Source: Diplosphaera chodatii (lineage: Eukaryota; Chlorophyta; Trebouxiophyceae; Prasiolales; Stichococcaceae). Taken from it: DNA of 64,000 nucleotides. Below, piece after piece: positions 22,669 through 32,814 of this stretch. Where the stretch lies: the NCBI GenBank assembly GCA_032358165.1, contig JAALGY010000023.1, positions 3,224,001-3,288,000 on the forward strand, written 5' to 3'. The notes beneath the pieces are model-generated. The model was not told where the DNA came from. It was given only the letters and a program-made list of their open reading frames with translations, and made no database searches. A program made the position numbers and the translations under genes. The number at the start of each line of letters is the position of its first letter. Position 1 is the stretch's first letter.

Positions 22669-25022
22669 TCAGCTGGCGACACCTGGCGGGGCACCGACGT
22701 CCGCCTGCGGAGTCTCGTTCTCCTTCTCCTCCTCCGACTTGGGTGCGTCAGGGTTTTCGTTCACTGCGGAGCTGGTGTTGTCGGCGCCGGCAGGCGTCCC
22801 GTCAACCGCATCGCCCGTGCCAGCTCCTGATGGTGTTGAATCGCTGCCATCTGTGCCGGCGCCCGCTGGTGTTGGGTCGCCGCCGTCTGTGCCGGCTCCA
22901 GCTGGTGGTGCATCGCCGCTGCCAGACAGCGCGTTCTCCAGGTGCTGCCACACGATCGGCCGGATCCTGCTCAGGCACACCATTGCAGTCGACGACCACG
23001 AGGCGCTCATCATGCCAGGGGTCACCACCCTAGCGCCATGCACCACCACTGCAGCAGCACGTCCCATTCTATGTGACAGCCATCGTGTGACAGGGGCAGA
23101 TGCGGTTGCATGCTGTAAAAGTATACAATAGTACGCACCGGACGCCATTGAGTTCCATCTCCTTGATGATCTCGCGGCCGCGCTCTGCCTGGCCCACCTG
23201 AGAGAGCCGGATGCAAGCATGTCACGTTGCAGGGGTCCAGCACACATTGCTGCACGTGTATCAGCCATGGGGTTACGAAGTGCCGTGCACGCTGGGGACA
23301 GCAGCTGCAGCCAGCTGCAGCTGCTAGGGTCACCTGGATGGAGGTGAGGCCAGTAGTGTACGCCATGGTGGGTGTCGTTCGCACGCCCATCTTCTGCAGG
23401 AACCATCCAGCAATCCAAAGAGCATACAGCAGTTGCACAGCTGTCGGCATGCCAAAACAAACACTGCATCAGGCTGCTGTGCATCTGGTGGTGCAGCGGT
23501 GCAAGGTGTCAATAAGCTATTGGTGGCCGTTGTGCCGATAAGCTGCTGATGAACAGCGCACTGCTCCTTGCTGCAGGAGGCATGCTAGCCTGAGGCACAT
23601 TGCTCAACGACGCATGTCCACACTTCAAGGCCGAAGCAGACAACAATGCAGTGCGCACCCGAGCAGACGCCAGCAGCTTAATCAGCTCATCGAACTTGCC
23701 CTGCACGCCCAGCTGCTTGGCAACCATCTGCACCTGCACACCATGACACTTCAGAGTCAACATCACACACCTATCTGCAAGGCAGCAGCCACGGCAGCGC
23801 ACAGGGAGGCGGTGAACTGGGACGCATTTCTGATGCCCACACACTGATGAAGTTATCTGATGCGGGCGGCTCGTCATCAAACAACATGGCACCTGGATGA
23901 CACCGGGGGTCAGCCCCAGTTCTGCGCTCCGCCGGAAGGCCTGCGCCGCGACGTCAGCCGCCTCCAGCGCCACCGCTTGCTGCTGCGCACAACATCCAGG
24001 GTTGTTGATGTGGTCTGAACCGCTTGGCTGATGCTGTTCTTGTCGACCATGCATAGCCTACACCATGCAACTGTCTCTTGCCATACGCTCGACCACGGCT
24101 TCGGCGGGCTCGGCACTTCATTACTTGCAGACCTTTCATCAGCATGAGAGCCGCTGATGCGCACCTCCGTCAGCATCTTGCCGGTGTGCGCGTTGAAGGG
24201 CTTGTGGTGCTGCTCCGCGCGCCGGAAGCGCATGAGCTTGTCCATCGCGTCCACCGCCAGCTGCAGGTCCTCGGCAGACTTGCAGCGCTTGACGATCTCC
24301 TGCACATGGCGCTGCCCTGCAGGACGGAACACATGTTCAAATTAGGCACAGACCCGGGGAGAGCCGCCAGCTGCTGGGCTGCCATGAAGGCAGACCATGA
24401 AGGCAATCCAGCAGCAGCACGGCGGGATGTGAGTCTGGATGCTGTGGCACAGGACAACTGCACCGTCAACTAAACCAACGACGTGCAGTACATTTGGCAA
24501 CATCACAATCTACGCCCCCGAGGAGGGTGCAGAGGTGCGTACAAAGCCTACATTATGCAGGTTGAATGATGCATTGATGTGCAGGAGCTCACTAAGGTGC
24601 CGGTGCTTCTCAAGGCTGGCGTCGAAGATCTCAAAGGCCTGCTTTGCTGTGCTGATGGCCGGATCCTCCCACCACCCTGCTGCAGCACCGCGCACATCAG
24701 CTCGACTTTGCATAACCTGGCCATATCAGTGGCCTCACGCTGCACTCTCACGTGTGATAGTTGACAAGCTAGCAAATTCTCTGATGCTTGCAGCGGGCGC
24801 TGCGTTACCTTCCGGAGCTCTTCTGCCCTCAGGCCACTTCTCGTTTGGGTCCGGCATGTGGGTGGGTACTGCAAAGCCTCGGAGCCACACTGCAGCTGCG
24901 GGAGCGGCAGCATCGCCTCCACTCCTGCCAGCACGCAGCGCCGTTGCCACGCCGCTCATGCTGCCAAAGCTTGCAGTCGTGCTGCTGCGGAGCCGCATAA
25001 GCGTGGTGCACCCGCGCAGCAT
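22669..25022 (-). CDS. Mitochondrial PPR-like (helical repeat) protein with acidic tail
   Basis: The ATG at 25022 opens MLRGCTTLMRLRSSTTASFG, an Arg/Ser/Thr/Ala-rich stretch without acidic residues that looks like a mitochondrial presequence; VWLRGFAVP follows. Exons then join in phase: WWEDPAISTAKQAFEIFDAS (about 24595-24690), HVQEIVKRCKSAEDLQLAVD (about 24170-24315), a helix ending LGLTPGVIQ (about 23900-23985), VQMVAKQLGVQGKFDELIKLL (about 23660-23730), KMGVRTTPTMAYTTGLTSIQ (about 23340-23400) and GQAERGREIIKEMELNGVR (about 23140-23200). The paired helices with patterns such as MAYTTGL..GQ.ERG.EII.EMELNG resemble pentatricopeptide repeats, as in small plant organellar PPR or mitoribosomal PPR proteins. 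The last exon is an Asp/Thr/Gly/Pro-rich tail with repeated PxGAGTDG units, then a Glu/Lys run, stopping at 22669. The PPR call is by pattern and the specific role is unknown. It is divergent from NAC-beta, with about 590 bases between the start codons. Confidence 0.65.
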
Positions 25023-25613
25023 GGCGATCAATAAATTTTTCTCACGCAGCTGGGTCAAGCGCGGAGTTGATGTACACCCTGCAGATGAGAGATATGCGTC
25101 ACAGAGCAATTGACACATACTGGCATGCGTACAGACAAACGGCCAGACGGACCACCAACACATCGTTGATTCGTTGTTGGCCAACTCGCTGTTGGATTAC
25201 AGGCAGTTGCTTGCACCTGTGCTGATTCAACAGATTGCGCCGTAGTACCTGACGGTTTGTTGCCTCCTGTTCAGCAGGCTTGGCGTTTGTTGGCTCTGTG
25301 CAAAACGAGCATGCAAACAACATGTGCGAGGCGTGGCATGCACCAAATTTGCGTGCATGTGGAATGGGATGATCGTAGGGTTTTGCAACCCCGCTGTGTC
25401 GGCTGCTTTGGCATGCACCCCGGTCTTTCCACCAGCGCCCGCGACAGCACAGCAGGCAGGGAAGCGGGGCGCTTCAGATCATCTTCGGCGGGCGATTTGC
25501 AGCTTTGCCAGGGTGCGTGGCGTGCAATGTCGAGGGGCAGACCCAACTATCGGAGCATGCTCATCTTATGAGTTGAAGCAATCTGATCACCACTGGATTG
25601 TGCGTGCATGCAG

Positions 25614-27191
25614 ATGAATCGGGAGAAGCTGGCCAAAATGGCCGGTTCCGTTCGGACCGGCGGCAAGGGCTCAGTCAGGAGGTGGGTTGCATTGCTTTCA
25701 TGCGCTACGGCATCAGGCCTGCCATCTCAGGGCGCCGAGCTCGGCATGACAAGCGATCAAGGAGGTGGATTGTAACGTGATCACCAGTCAGGCAGTCATG
25801 CGCATCAGCATCAGCGCCGGGCCGCAGCACCCTGTGATGCGCGTAGCGTGCGCTTGCCTCAAAGCTTGCTAGTGCTGCTGAGCAACAGAGGATGCGCGAC
25901 TGCGTTGAACTCGTGTTGGATCAGCGCTCCTGATCGTGAGCAGGATCAGGGACTCTGCAGTGCTGTACCTGGCAGCAGCACCCGCCACAAGTCACGCCCA
26001 GGCTGCCATGCACGAGCAGGTCTTGGAGAACGGCAGTACGAACAGTCGGAGGTTAGATACCTCTGTCGCTGCTCGCAGAAAGAAGAAGGCGGTGCACAAG
26101 ACAACCAGCACAGACGACAAGCGGCTGCAGAACACTCTCAAGCGGCTGGGCGTCAACACCATCCCCGGCATCGAGGAGGTCAACATCTTCCAGGGCGATG
26201 ATGTGATCAACTTCACCAACCCGAAGGGTGCGGTTGGCAGCCTGTAGGGCGCTGCAGCCCCTGTTGAGCATGCGTGCATGCATGCATGAGGGCCGCAATA
26301 CAGCAACCAGCAGCACATATGGCATGTGCAAAGGAGCTTTGCAGTGCCAGGTGCTAACCCTCCTGCCTTGCTCATGCAGTGCAAGCGTCGATTGCAGCCA
26401 ACACATACGTGATCAGCGGCCCCTCGCAGACGAAGAGTGCGTCACCATGCTGCGTGCCGGATTTGTCTGCAGCAGCTGCAAAGCATAACGTCAGAGACTG
26501 CCCGGTGATGCCGGTGCAAGGCCTTGAGTCCGCAACCAACTGGTCTGTTCCTCTGCCCGCAGCCGTGGAGGAGATGCTGCCCGGCATCCTGCCGCAGCTG
26601 GGCCCAGAGGGCCTCCAGGAGCTCAGCAAGAAGGCGGTGAGCACAGTTTACAGCTGGGTTCTATTCATTTGGTGTGGCAGAAGTGGAAGCCGCTGCTCCC
26701 TTGTGGCTGCCTCAACATGGGTGTCATCAGGCTCGGCGTCGGCACGGAGCTTCCCACGCTGCGCTTGCTGCTTTGGGTGCTTCAGCACCTGCCGACATCT
26801 GGTTTGCTTGACCTGCGCTGACGGTCCCGCTCATCATCTCGTTGCTGATAAACATACTGTCCTCACCCCGTCAATCTACACATGCTGCAGACCGGGGCTG
26901 CTGGGGGCCGCGGCGGCCTGGCCGACATCCAGGAGGACGAGGATGACGGTGAGTCCACGACCCACATGTAGTCACCATGCCCAGTGGTGCATACAGCACC
27001 GAGCTGCAGGCGGCCGTGAAAATGCGTGGCATGGGACGGATGGAATCGCTGTATCGACCGTACAGCGTCAAGCCATTATGTTGGTGTACACTGCCGATGT
27101 GTACAGTGGGTGCTGATAGTTGGGGCCATGGCTGCCTGCAGAGGATGTGCCGGAGCTGGTGGAGAACTTTGAGGCGACAGCCGACAAGTGA
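25614..27191 (+). CDS. BTF3: Nascent polypeptide-associated complex beta subunit (BTF3)
   Basis: Six exons close in frame to 151 residues: 25614-25681, 26079-26227, 26380-26436, 26563-26636, 26891-26948 and 27142-27191. The protein starts [20 protein letters not shown] and continues [18 protein letters not shown], then [19 protein letters not shown]. It goes on with [19 protein letters not shown] and [19 protein letters not shown], all diagnostic of NAC-beta/BTF3. The RRKKK ribosome-binding motif is split by the first intron. NAC-beta pairs with NAC-alpha at the ribosome exit tunnel and acts as a cytosolic chaperone and targeting filter. The length is close to the usual 150-165 residues, and the tail is acidic (DIQEDEDD) and ends [15 protein letters not shown] directly before the ATG suggests a 5'-UTR intron ending one base upstream of the start. 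A TGTAA lies about 320 bases after the stop. Confidence 0.95.
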
Positions 27192-27509
27192 GCCGCGGCA
27201 GACAGCTGATCAGCAGCGGCGGCGGGCGCAGCAGCGGGTGCAGCACGGCCTCTGCTAAGGCATGGGGCGAGGCGTACAGCAGCGGCGCATGTGCACGAAC
27301 GCATGGGTTTGCAGATCCATGGCAGGGTCGTGACTTTCAAGGCTGTAGTAGCAGCATCAGCCGCCGCCCTGCGCTGTTGTTGACAGATCCAGACAGTGAG
27401 TCTGCAGCACACTGGTTGCTGCAGGACGCAACAGCTTCAGCATCGATGCAGTGTGGGCTGCATACATGGCTTCACAGACCGCAGTCAGGCTAGCCGACCC
27501 CAGGCTCGA

Positions 27510-27514
27510 TGTAA
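27510..27514 (+). promoter_or_regulatory. TGTAA polyadenylation signal of BTF3
   Basis: TGTAA about 320 bases after the BTF3 stop, the motif used for 3'-end formation in green algae. It lies before the convergent RNase H2B gene end at 27824. Confidence 0.5.
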
Positions 27515-27823
27515 CCATTTAAACGCAAACCTCCCTGATGCAGCAGCATATGAGCATGTCCCCCTGTTTGACAGACCCATTGCCCCAACGCTGTAGGAGC
27601 TGAACAGCCAGAGTGAACCACGCTCTTATTCTGATGTCACCACGTGTTATTCACAGGAACCCATCAACGCCTGTGGCAATCTGTGCAGCTGTGTAAAAAT
27701 GCACCCCAAAGCAGGCACTCCCAAATGCGCAAATCTGGGTGGAGCTGTCTATCTGCCTTGTCAACGCTGGACGAACTGCGCTCAGGACACCCCCATATGG
27801 GGCCCCACTGGTGCACGTATTAG

Positions 27824-29940
27824 TCATGCAGCTGCCTTGGCCGCTGGCTGCGGCTTGGTGAAGAACGAGGACATCTTCTTCATACCGCGCGTCTCCTTGG
27901 CGACCTGCGCTGCCTTGGCCTCCGCCTTGACTGCTCGCGCTCGCGCCTTGGCGATCTCCTTCGGATCCAGCTGCAAGGGAGAATCATCGAGGCAGTGGGA
28001 CGACATCAAGTCAAGACCACTGCGACATTTGCACAGCCCATGCTGGCGAAACCCCTGCTGTTGTTCATGCAAGCCACTGAAGCCACCAATGCTAATGCAG
28101 TCAAACAGGCGCACACGCAGCCGCTTCTCTGGCCGATCTGAGGCAGCATCTGGCCGTGGCTCCGTGATCATGCCCGTGGCTGGTGCACCTGCATTCCAGA
28201 ATTTAGGCAGGATACAGTCACTCATATCCAAGTCATCAACTCACTCAGTGCTGACGACTGCATGCTTACAGCAGTCGCGACAACAAGATTGCAGTGATCC
28301 TGTCAGATATACATCCAAACTGCACCTGTGTCGTCGCCCTCTAACCCCAAGGCCGACAGCAGTGCAGCGTGTCTGTGCGGCGAGAGCCACTCTGCCAGCA
28401 GTGCTGCCCCACACCTGCACGTGATGCTGTGGCCTCAGCCCAGCACACCCTCAGGCGCGACACCAGCTTTAACTCTGTAGTCGGGTCAGGTGCAAGGGCA
28501 TCCCATTTGCATGCTCCTCAGCTCTCTCTTGCTGCCTGTGATGCTGGCCTCCGACGTTTCTGATGTGCCGCTGCATCATATCTTGCGGTGGAGCACGTGC
28601 GACGCAGGACGCGGGACTTGCCTTTGCAGCGCTGCGCTGTCAAGCCCCGAGTAGGCCCCCGACCCGGTGGCTGCCAGCCCTGCAGCGGCTGCCTCCACCT
28701 TGCACTTCAGCCATGCCGTCACCTGTGAGGTAGCAGCTCATGATTTGGTAGAGGTGACGACACAACACAGCACCTACTCAAGACTGCTGTTTCTCTGTTC
28801 GGCACGCCGAGCAACAGTCGCTTGCATGAACAATTTCTTTTGACAGAAGCCCAGCTGGATGCGAGTTGGATGCTTACCCGAGCCTCGCTGAGCCGCACGT
28901 ACGCCTCGCCGCCCACCGCCTTCGTGTCACAAACGCACGCTGCGGCGGCCGCCAGATCAGCTGTCGCCATGTGGGGCAGGCCCGGCTGCTCTGCCGACTC
29001 CAGCACCTCCCCCAGCTCCCTGAACATGCCCTGGAGCAGCAACCGCGCTGTTTGTCGCAAAGAACATATGCGTGCTACAGGGCTGGCAGGCTATGCTCAC
29101 TTCCTCGAGGTCTGCCGTCAGACGCCTGTTGAGTGCAGTGGCATGCTGTCTGGTGCTGAGCGGGAGCTCGGGCTGCAGCGCTGCACGACAGCAGTGGCTG
29201 TGACTCTGCGCAGTGGTGCAAGTGATGAGACCGATATTTCAGGGGCACATGTCAGCGCACCTGAGCGGCAGCCGCCTCCAGGATGGGCAGCAGCAGGAAG
29301 GCTGGGTCCAGGGGCGTAGCCATGTACAGGCCGCCATCTGCATCGGCAGTTACTGCCTGAAACGTCAGGACACACGCAGAACCATGTGTTGGCGACCGTG
29401 CATCGCCATGGCTGTGCTCAGCATTCTGTGGCGCAGCATGTCACCGTTCGAACGATCGCCCAGCTGGTTGTAAGATGCTCTTGCTGTTGACACATGGTGG
29501 TGACGTGCAAGCTCCTCGGCATACGTACGACATCCGTCTGTCAACATCCAGCCGGAGACCCACCGCCGACAACGGTGTCGCCGGCAAACCAGGCAGCCTG
29601 CGCTGGTCGCTGCACATTGAGCTCCAGCAGCCGGCCGCCCACTGCCATGAAGCTCGCTGGGGCGCCTGCAGCAAAGCGGTGTAACTGGCTCATCTCTACT
29701 GGTGCAATCAGATGCCTGTCACCCCGAAGCCCCATGCAGCTGCTGCACGGCCCCCAACCTCGATCGGCATAATCACTGCAAACAGATTTGCGTCCCTCTG
29801 CAGCCAATCTGTAGATTCGTAGGCACCTGTCCTTGGGTGGGGCAGCAGGAAGGATGTGGCTGTCCCTCTTGGCAGCTGCGATGGAGCGGCGGCATGCTCA
29901 TGGCGTGCACCTGCTGGACCTGCTGCTGGACTGGCCGACT
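27824..29940 (-). CDS. RNASEH2B: Ribonuclease H2 subunit B with C-terminal PIP box
   Basis: Minus-strand exons give the family's order of motifs. TSFLLPHPRTG (about 29830-29870) joins an exon with PASFMAVGGRLLELNVQ and AAWFAGDTVVG (about 29570-29660). YMATPLDPAFLLLPILEAA (about 29270-29340) is the strongest RNase H2B signature. MFRELGEVLESAEQPGLPHM (about 28880-29035) follows, then VTAWLKCKVEAAAAGL (about 28670-28730) and AEWLSPHRHAALLSALG (about 28350-28410). The last exon is Lys/Ala-rich and ends RGMKKMSSFFTKPQP before the stop at 27824. MKKMSSFF matches the PCNA-binding PIP box that ends animal RNase H2B. Subunit B, with A and C, forms the nuclear enzyme that removes ribonucleotides and RNA:DNA hybrids. 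The true start codon was not resolved; the first exon lies somewhere upstream of 29940. The intron after DSAALQR begins AG|GCAAGT, a GC-AG intron. The gene is convergent with BTF3. Confidence 0.85.
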
Positions 29941-30769
29941 CGCCTGCAACTCGCAATTCTGCAGTTGTGACGTTCTCCCTGTTTGTATTGGGATACGAAC
30001 AGTATGATATTGTCAACTCAGCTTGGCTAACTTCAGAGGTAGCGCCGTGGCATGCCAAAATCAACACCAAGTAACGTTGAGGAATGGAAGCATGCGGGTG
30101 ATCGTATCTATGGCATGATCATTAGTCACGAGTTGCATGCACCTGTGTACGCAATCATGATGCGCATGTCAGGCTGCGCGGCCGCAGCATCACTGGTGGC
30201 GGCCTGCTGCCGAGTGGTTGCCGGTGGATCGGCCTTCATCGGAGACGCCCTTGTTGCCACCATCACTTTCGATTAGCTTGCTAGAAATATGCTGCGCTGC
30301 CAGAGCAACCGGTCTGGATTATCGAATGAAGCATCCACAGAAATTCAAACTCAAGCAAGCCTTGTGCACACGATCGCCTGGTGAATCTATGTGGCCTGCC
30401 GGCGAACACGAGATATGCGCCTGCTTGCATGCACCTTCCTTGTAAAGCAGCAGGCAGCCGCGACCGTTTGCTTTTGCTGTGTTGCTGAGATGCTGACCAA
30501 GGAAGATCATCAGTGACGTGGCGGACAGTCATACTTCGCGTCGACACGCAAAACAGCCATAAAGACCATTGCGCACTTTCTGGAACGTGCCTTGCAATTC
30601 GTCAGACCGCAGGTGGTGCATAGCCCACGGATCATCTACTTGATGCAAGTTTGCGCATGCATGCACTGAACTTGCAACAAGGCAGTGATACGTCAACGGT
30701 ACCAACGATCATTGAGGTGACGCCCTGTCCAAGTCCATTCTTGCGCGGCAATTGATAAACCTTGCGACC

Positions 30770-32329
30770 ATGCACCAGCCATTCACCTCGCGGCCCCACC
30801 ATCACACCCAAAGTAGTACAACTGGGCCATCTCCTGTCAGCGCAGCGCATACTGGCAGACATATCACTGTGCATACCCGCAAGCTAGCTGTCAGCTGCCG
30901 CAAGACGCCCGACAGCACCAGCCTGCATCAGCATGGCGGCAAATCGGCCACCCAGACAGGATGCATGCGCTCTCGGCCGATGGTGGATGGATCCTCAACA
31001 TCAGAGCAGAGAGACGTCCGTGCAGCAGCAGCAGCATTGGCGTCTTTCGTGACCAGCCTCTCAGTAGGTGAGGCTGGCAAGCGGTGTCCGTCTTGCAGCT
31101 ACTTGCAATACATCGGCATGCAGTGCACTCCTGCAGGCCACACCAATTGAAGCACCTCATCACGTCTGCTGATGCACGGTGATGACATGGGTTGTAGACA
31201 GCGTGCATCCGCCGTGCCGCAGGTGCAGCCCAGGCAGCGGCGGCAATAGCAGAGCCTGGGCCGGGCTCAGTGCCCGGCAGTTTCACCCCGGGGCCTGTGC
31301 ACATAGGGTGGGAGGTGTATGCTGGTAAGTCAACTTGGTCAATGTGAGAGAAGGCTGCTGGGCAGAAGATGCAAATGCCTTGGGGTGGAACTCCTTCGCC
31401 ATAGCGGCATCATACGGGTGTTTTCGTTGTGCAGGCGCTATTGCTGGTGTGGTGCCATTTGCCATTGGTGCCTACGAGTTTGGCAAGCGCATCGTGAGCT
31501 GCTGCACTCAACCACGCCTGCTTGCCATTCGCAGTCTGCAGTGGTTTCAGAGATCAATGCCAGCATGTGTTGCGGCAGCTCGATGTAATCCTTGGCATGC
31601 TGCTGTGCAAACTGACATCAGGCCTGGACATGCTGCAGCTGATTCAGCGGCGGTGCGCAACTTGCAGCGGCAGCGGTCTCGTTATGCGAGGGCGCTTTCA
31701 GGTGTGGATGCATGTCTCCCGAGTGTTGAAGCACTTGCGCTGCAACAAGACCAATTGGGGACATAATCTCTAGTAATTTTTTGTTGCCGTCCTGTCGTCA
31801 GCTGTCCACCACAACGGCCGTCATGGTCAGCGCTCTCCGTCACCGCTGTGCAGAGGAAGTGCCCCGACTGCGGCGGCTTCTTCCCCTGGCGCGGCTGGGG
31901 CGAGTTCCTGTCCGCGACGGCGTCGCCCGGGAATGGCGGGCCGCTGCGGGCGCCGCGGGGCCAGACCAGCGTCTTCTACAAGTGAGGAAAACCTTGAGCA
32001 GGCTCCAGGAGACTATGTGCACTCATGGCCATGAACATGCTGCTAAGGCAGCTCCGAGACGAGTGCCCCCTGGTGCCCTGGTGTTTGGTACGCTAATGAC
32101 ACCTGCTGCTGGGTACATCGGTGCAGCACTTGCCAAGATTGCTGCGCAGAAACAATGTAGTGCATTTATGCGACACGAGAGGTGAAAGTGCACAAGAGGA
32201 ATGCATTGTTCGTTTGATGTTGGTGTGTGTTTGTACAGGGTGCCTCCAAAGACGCCTGTGAAGCAGGCCGAAGGCGTAGCAGAGACAGAGAGGGACTCGA
32301 AGGCAGGGACAGGTAGTCAAGATGTTTGA
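30770..32329 (+). CDS. Plastid-targeted membrane protein with DnaJ-type zinc-finger half (DnaJ-related)
   Basis: Six exons close in frame to 253 residues: 30770-31067, 31202-31324, 31435-31493, 31639-31701, 31854-31981 and 32239-32329. The N-terminus from MHQPFTSRPHHHTQSSTTGP is Ser/Thr/His/Arg-rich and almost free of acidic residues, as in a transit peptide. A later in-frame Met at 30980 is possible. AGAIAGVVPFAIGAYEFG (about residues 135-155) is a probable membrane helix. CATCSGSGLV and CPDCGGFFPWRGWGEFL then give two CxxCxG units, half of a DnaJ zinc finger. SPGNGGPLRAPRGQTSVFYK follows; the NGG.L..P.GQTSVFY pattern is familiar from plant DnaJ-related plastid proteins. There is no J domain. 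Such proteins are thought to act as thiol or holdase factors in plastid assembly; the role here is inferred. A TGTAA at 32762-32766 may end the transcript. Confidence 0.72.
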
Positions 32330-32814
32330 GCGCTACTTGCTGGAAGCATCCAGAGGGTTGCATGCACAGTGTCAACACATCGGGTTGTGCACGTGAAGCC
32401 ACCGATGTCTGATCAGTGCTGTCGTTTTGTGTCTGAGTCTCAGTCGCGCTCGAGTCTCGGTTGGATTAGACACGCTTTTGAAATCTTGCCCAGACCTTGT
32501 TGCTATCAACAGATGCTGTCACCCTGTCAGAGCGGAGCCGGTGATTTTTGCTGTCGTCATGACTGCTGTAGCTCTCTGCGCTTGATCGATGGCTCGCATG
32601 CCAGCAGCAGTCAGGTCTAAGGTAGCAAGAATGTGGCTGCTGGAAGAAACATCCATCCAACGCTTGCCGCTTCACCGATATGCATTTGCTGTTGGGGTGA
32701 TGCTCATCTCCATTGTCCATTGTCATGTGCGCCTTGTTGACCACGTGTCTCCCCTCGTCACTGTAACATTGCTTCAAACTTGTTGCCTTGCTTAGGTACG
32801 TTACTTGTACAGCG

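Noticed and set aside
22743..23131. Plus-strand frames rich in Arg and Pro
   Set aside because: Antisense shadows of the acidic repeat tail of the mitochondrial PPR-like gene.
28822..29319. Plus-strand open frame of 165 codons
   Set aside because: It lies opposite RNase H2B exons whose family motifs are clear on the minus strand. No motif or splice-supported extension on the plus strand.
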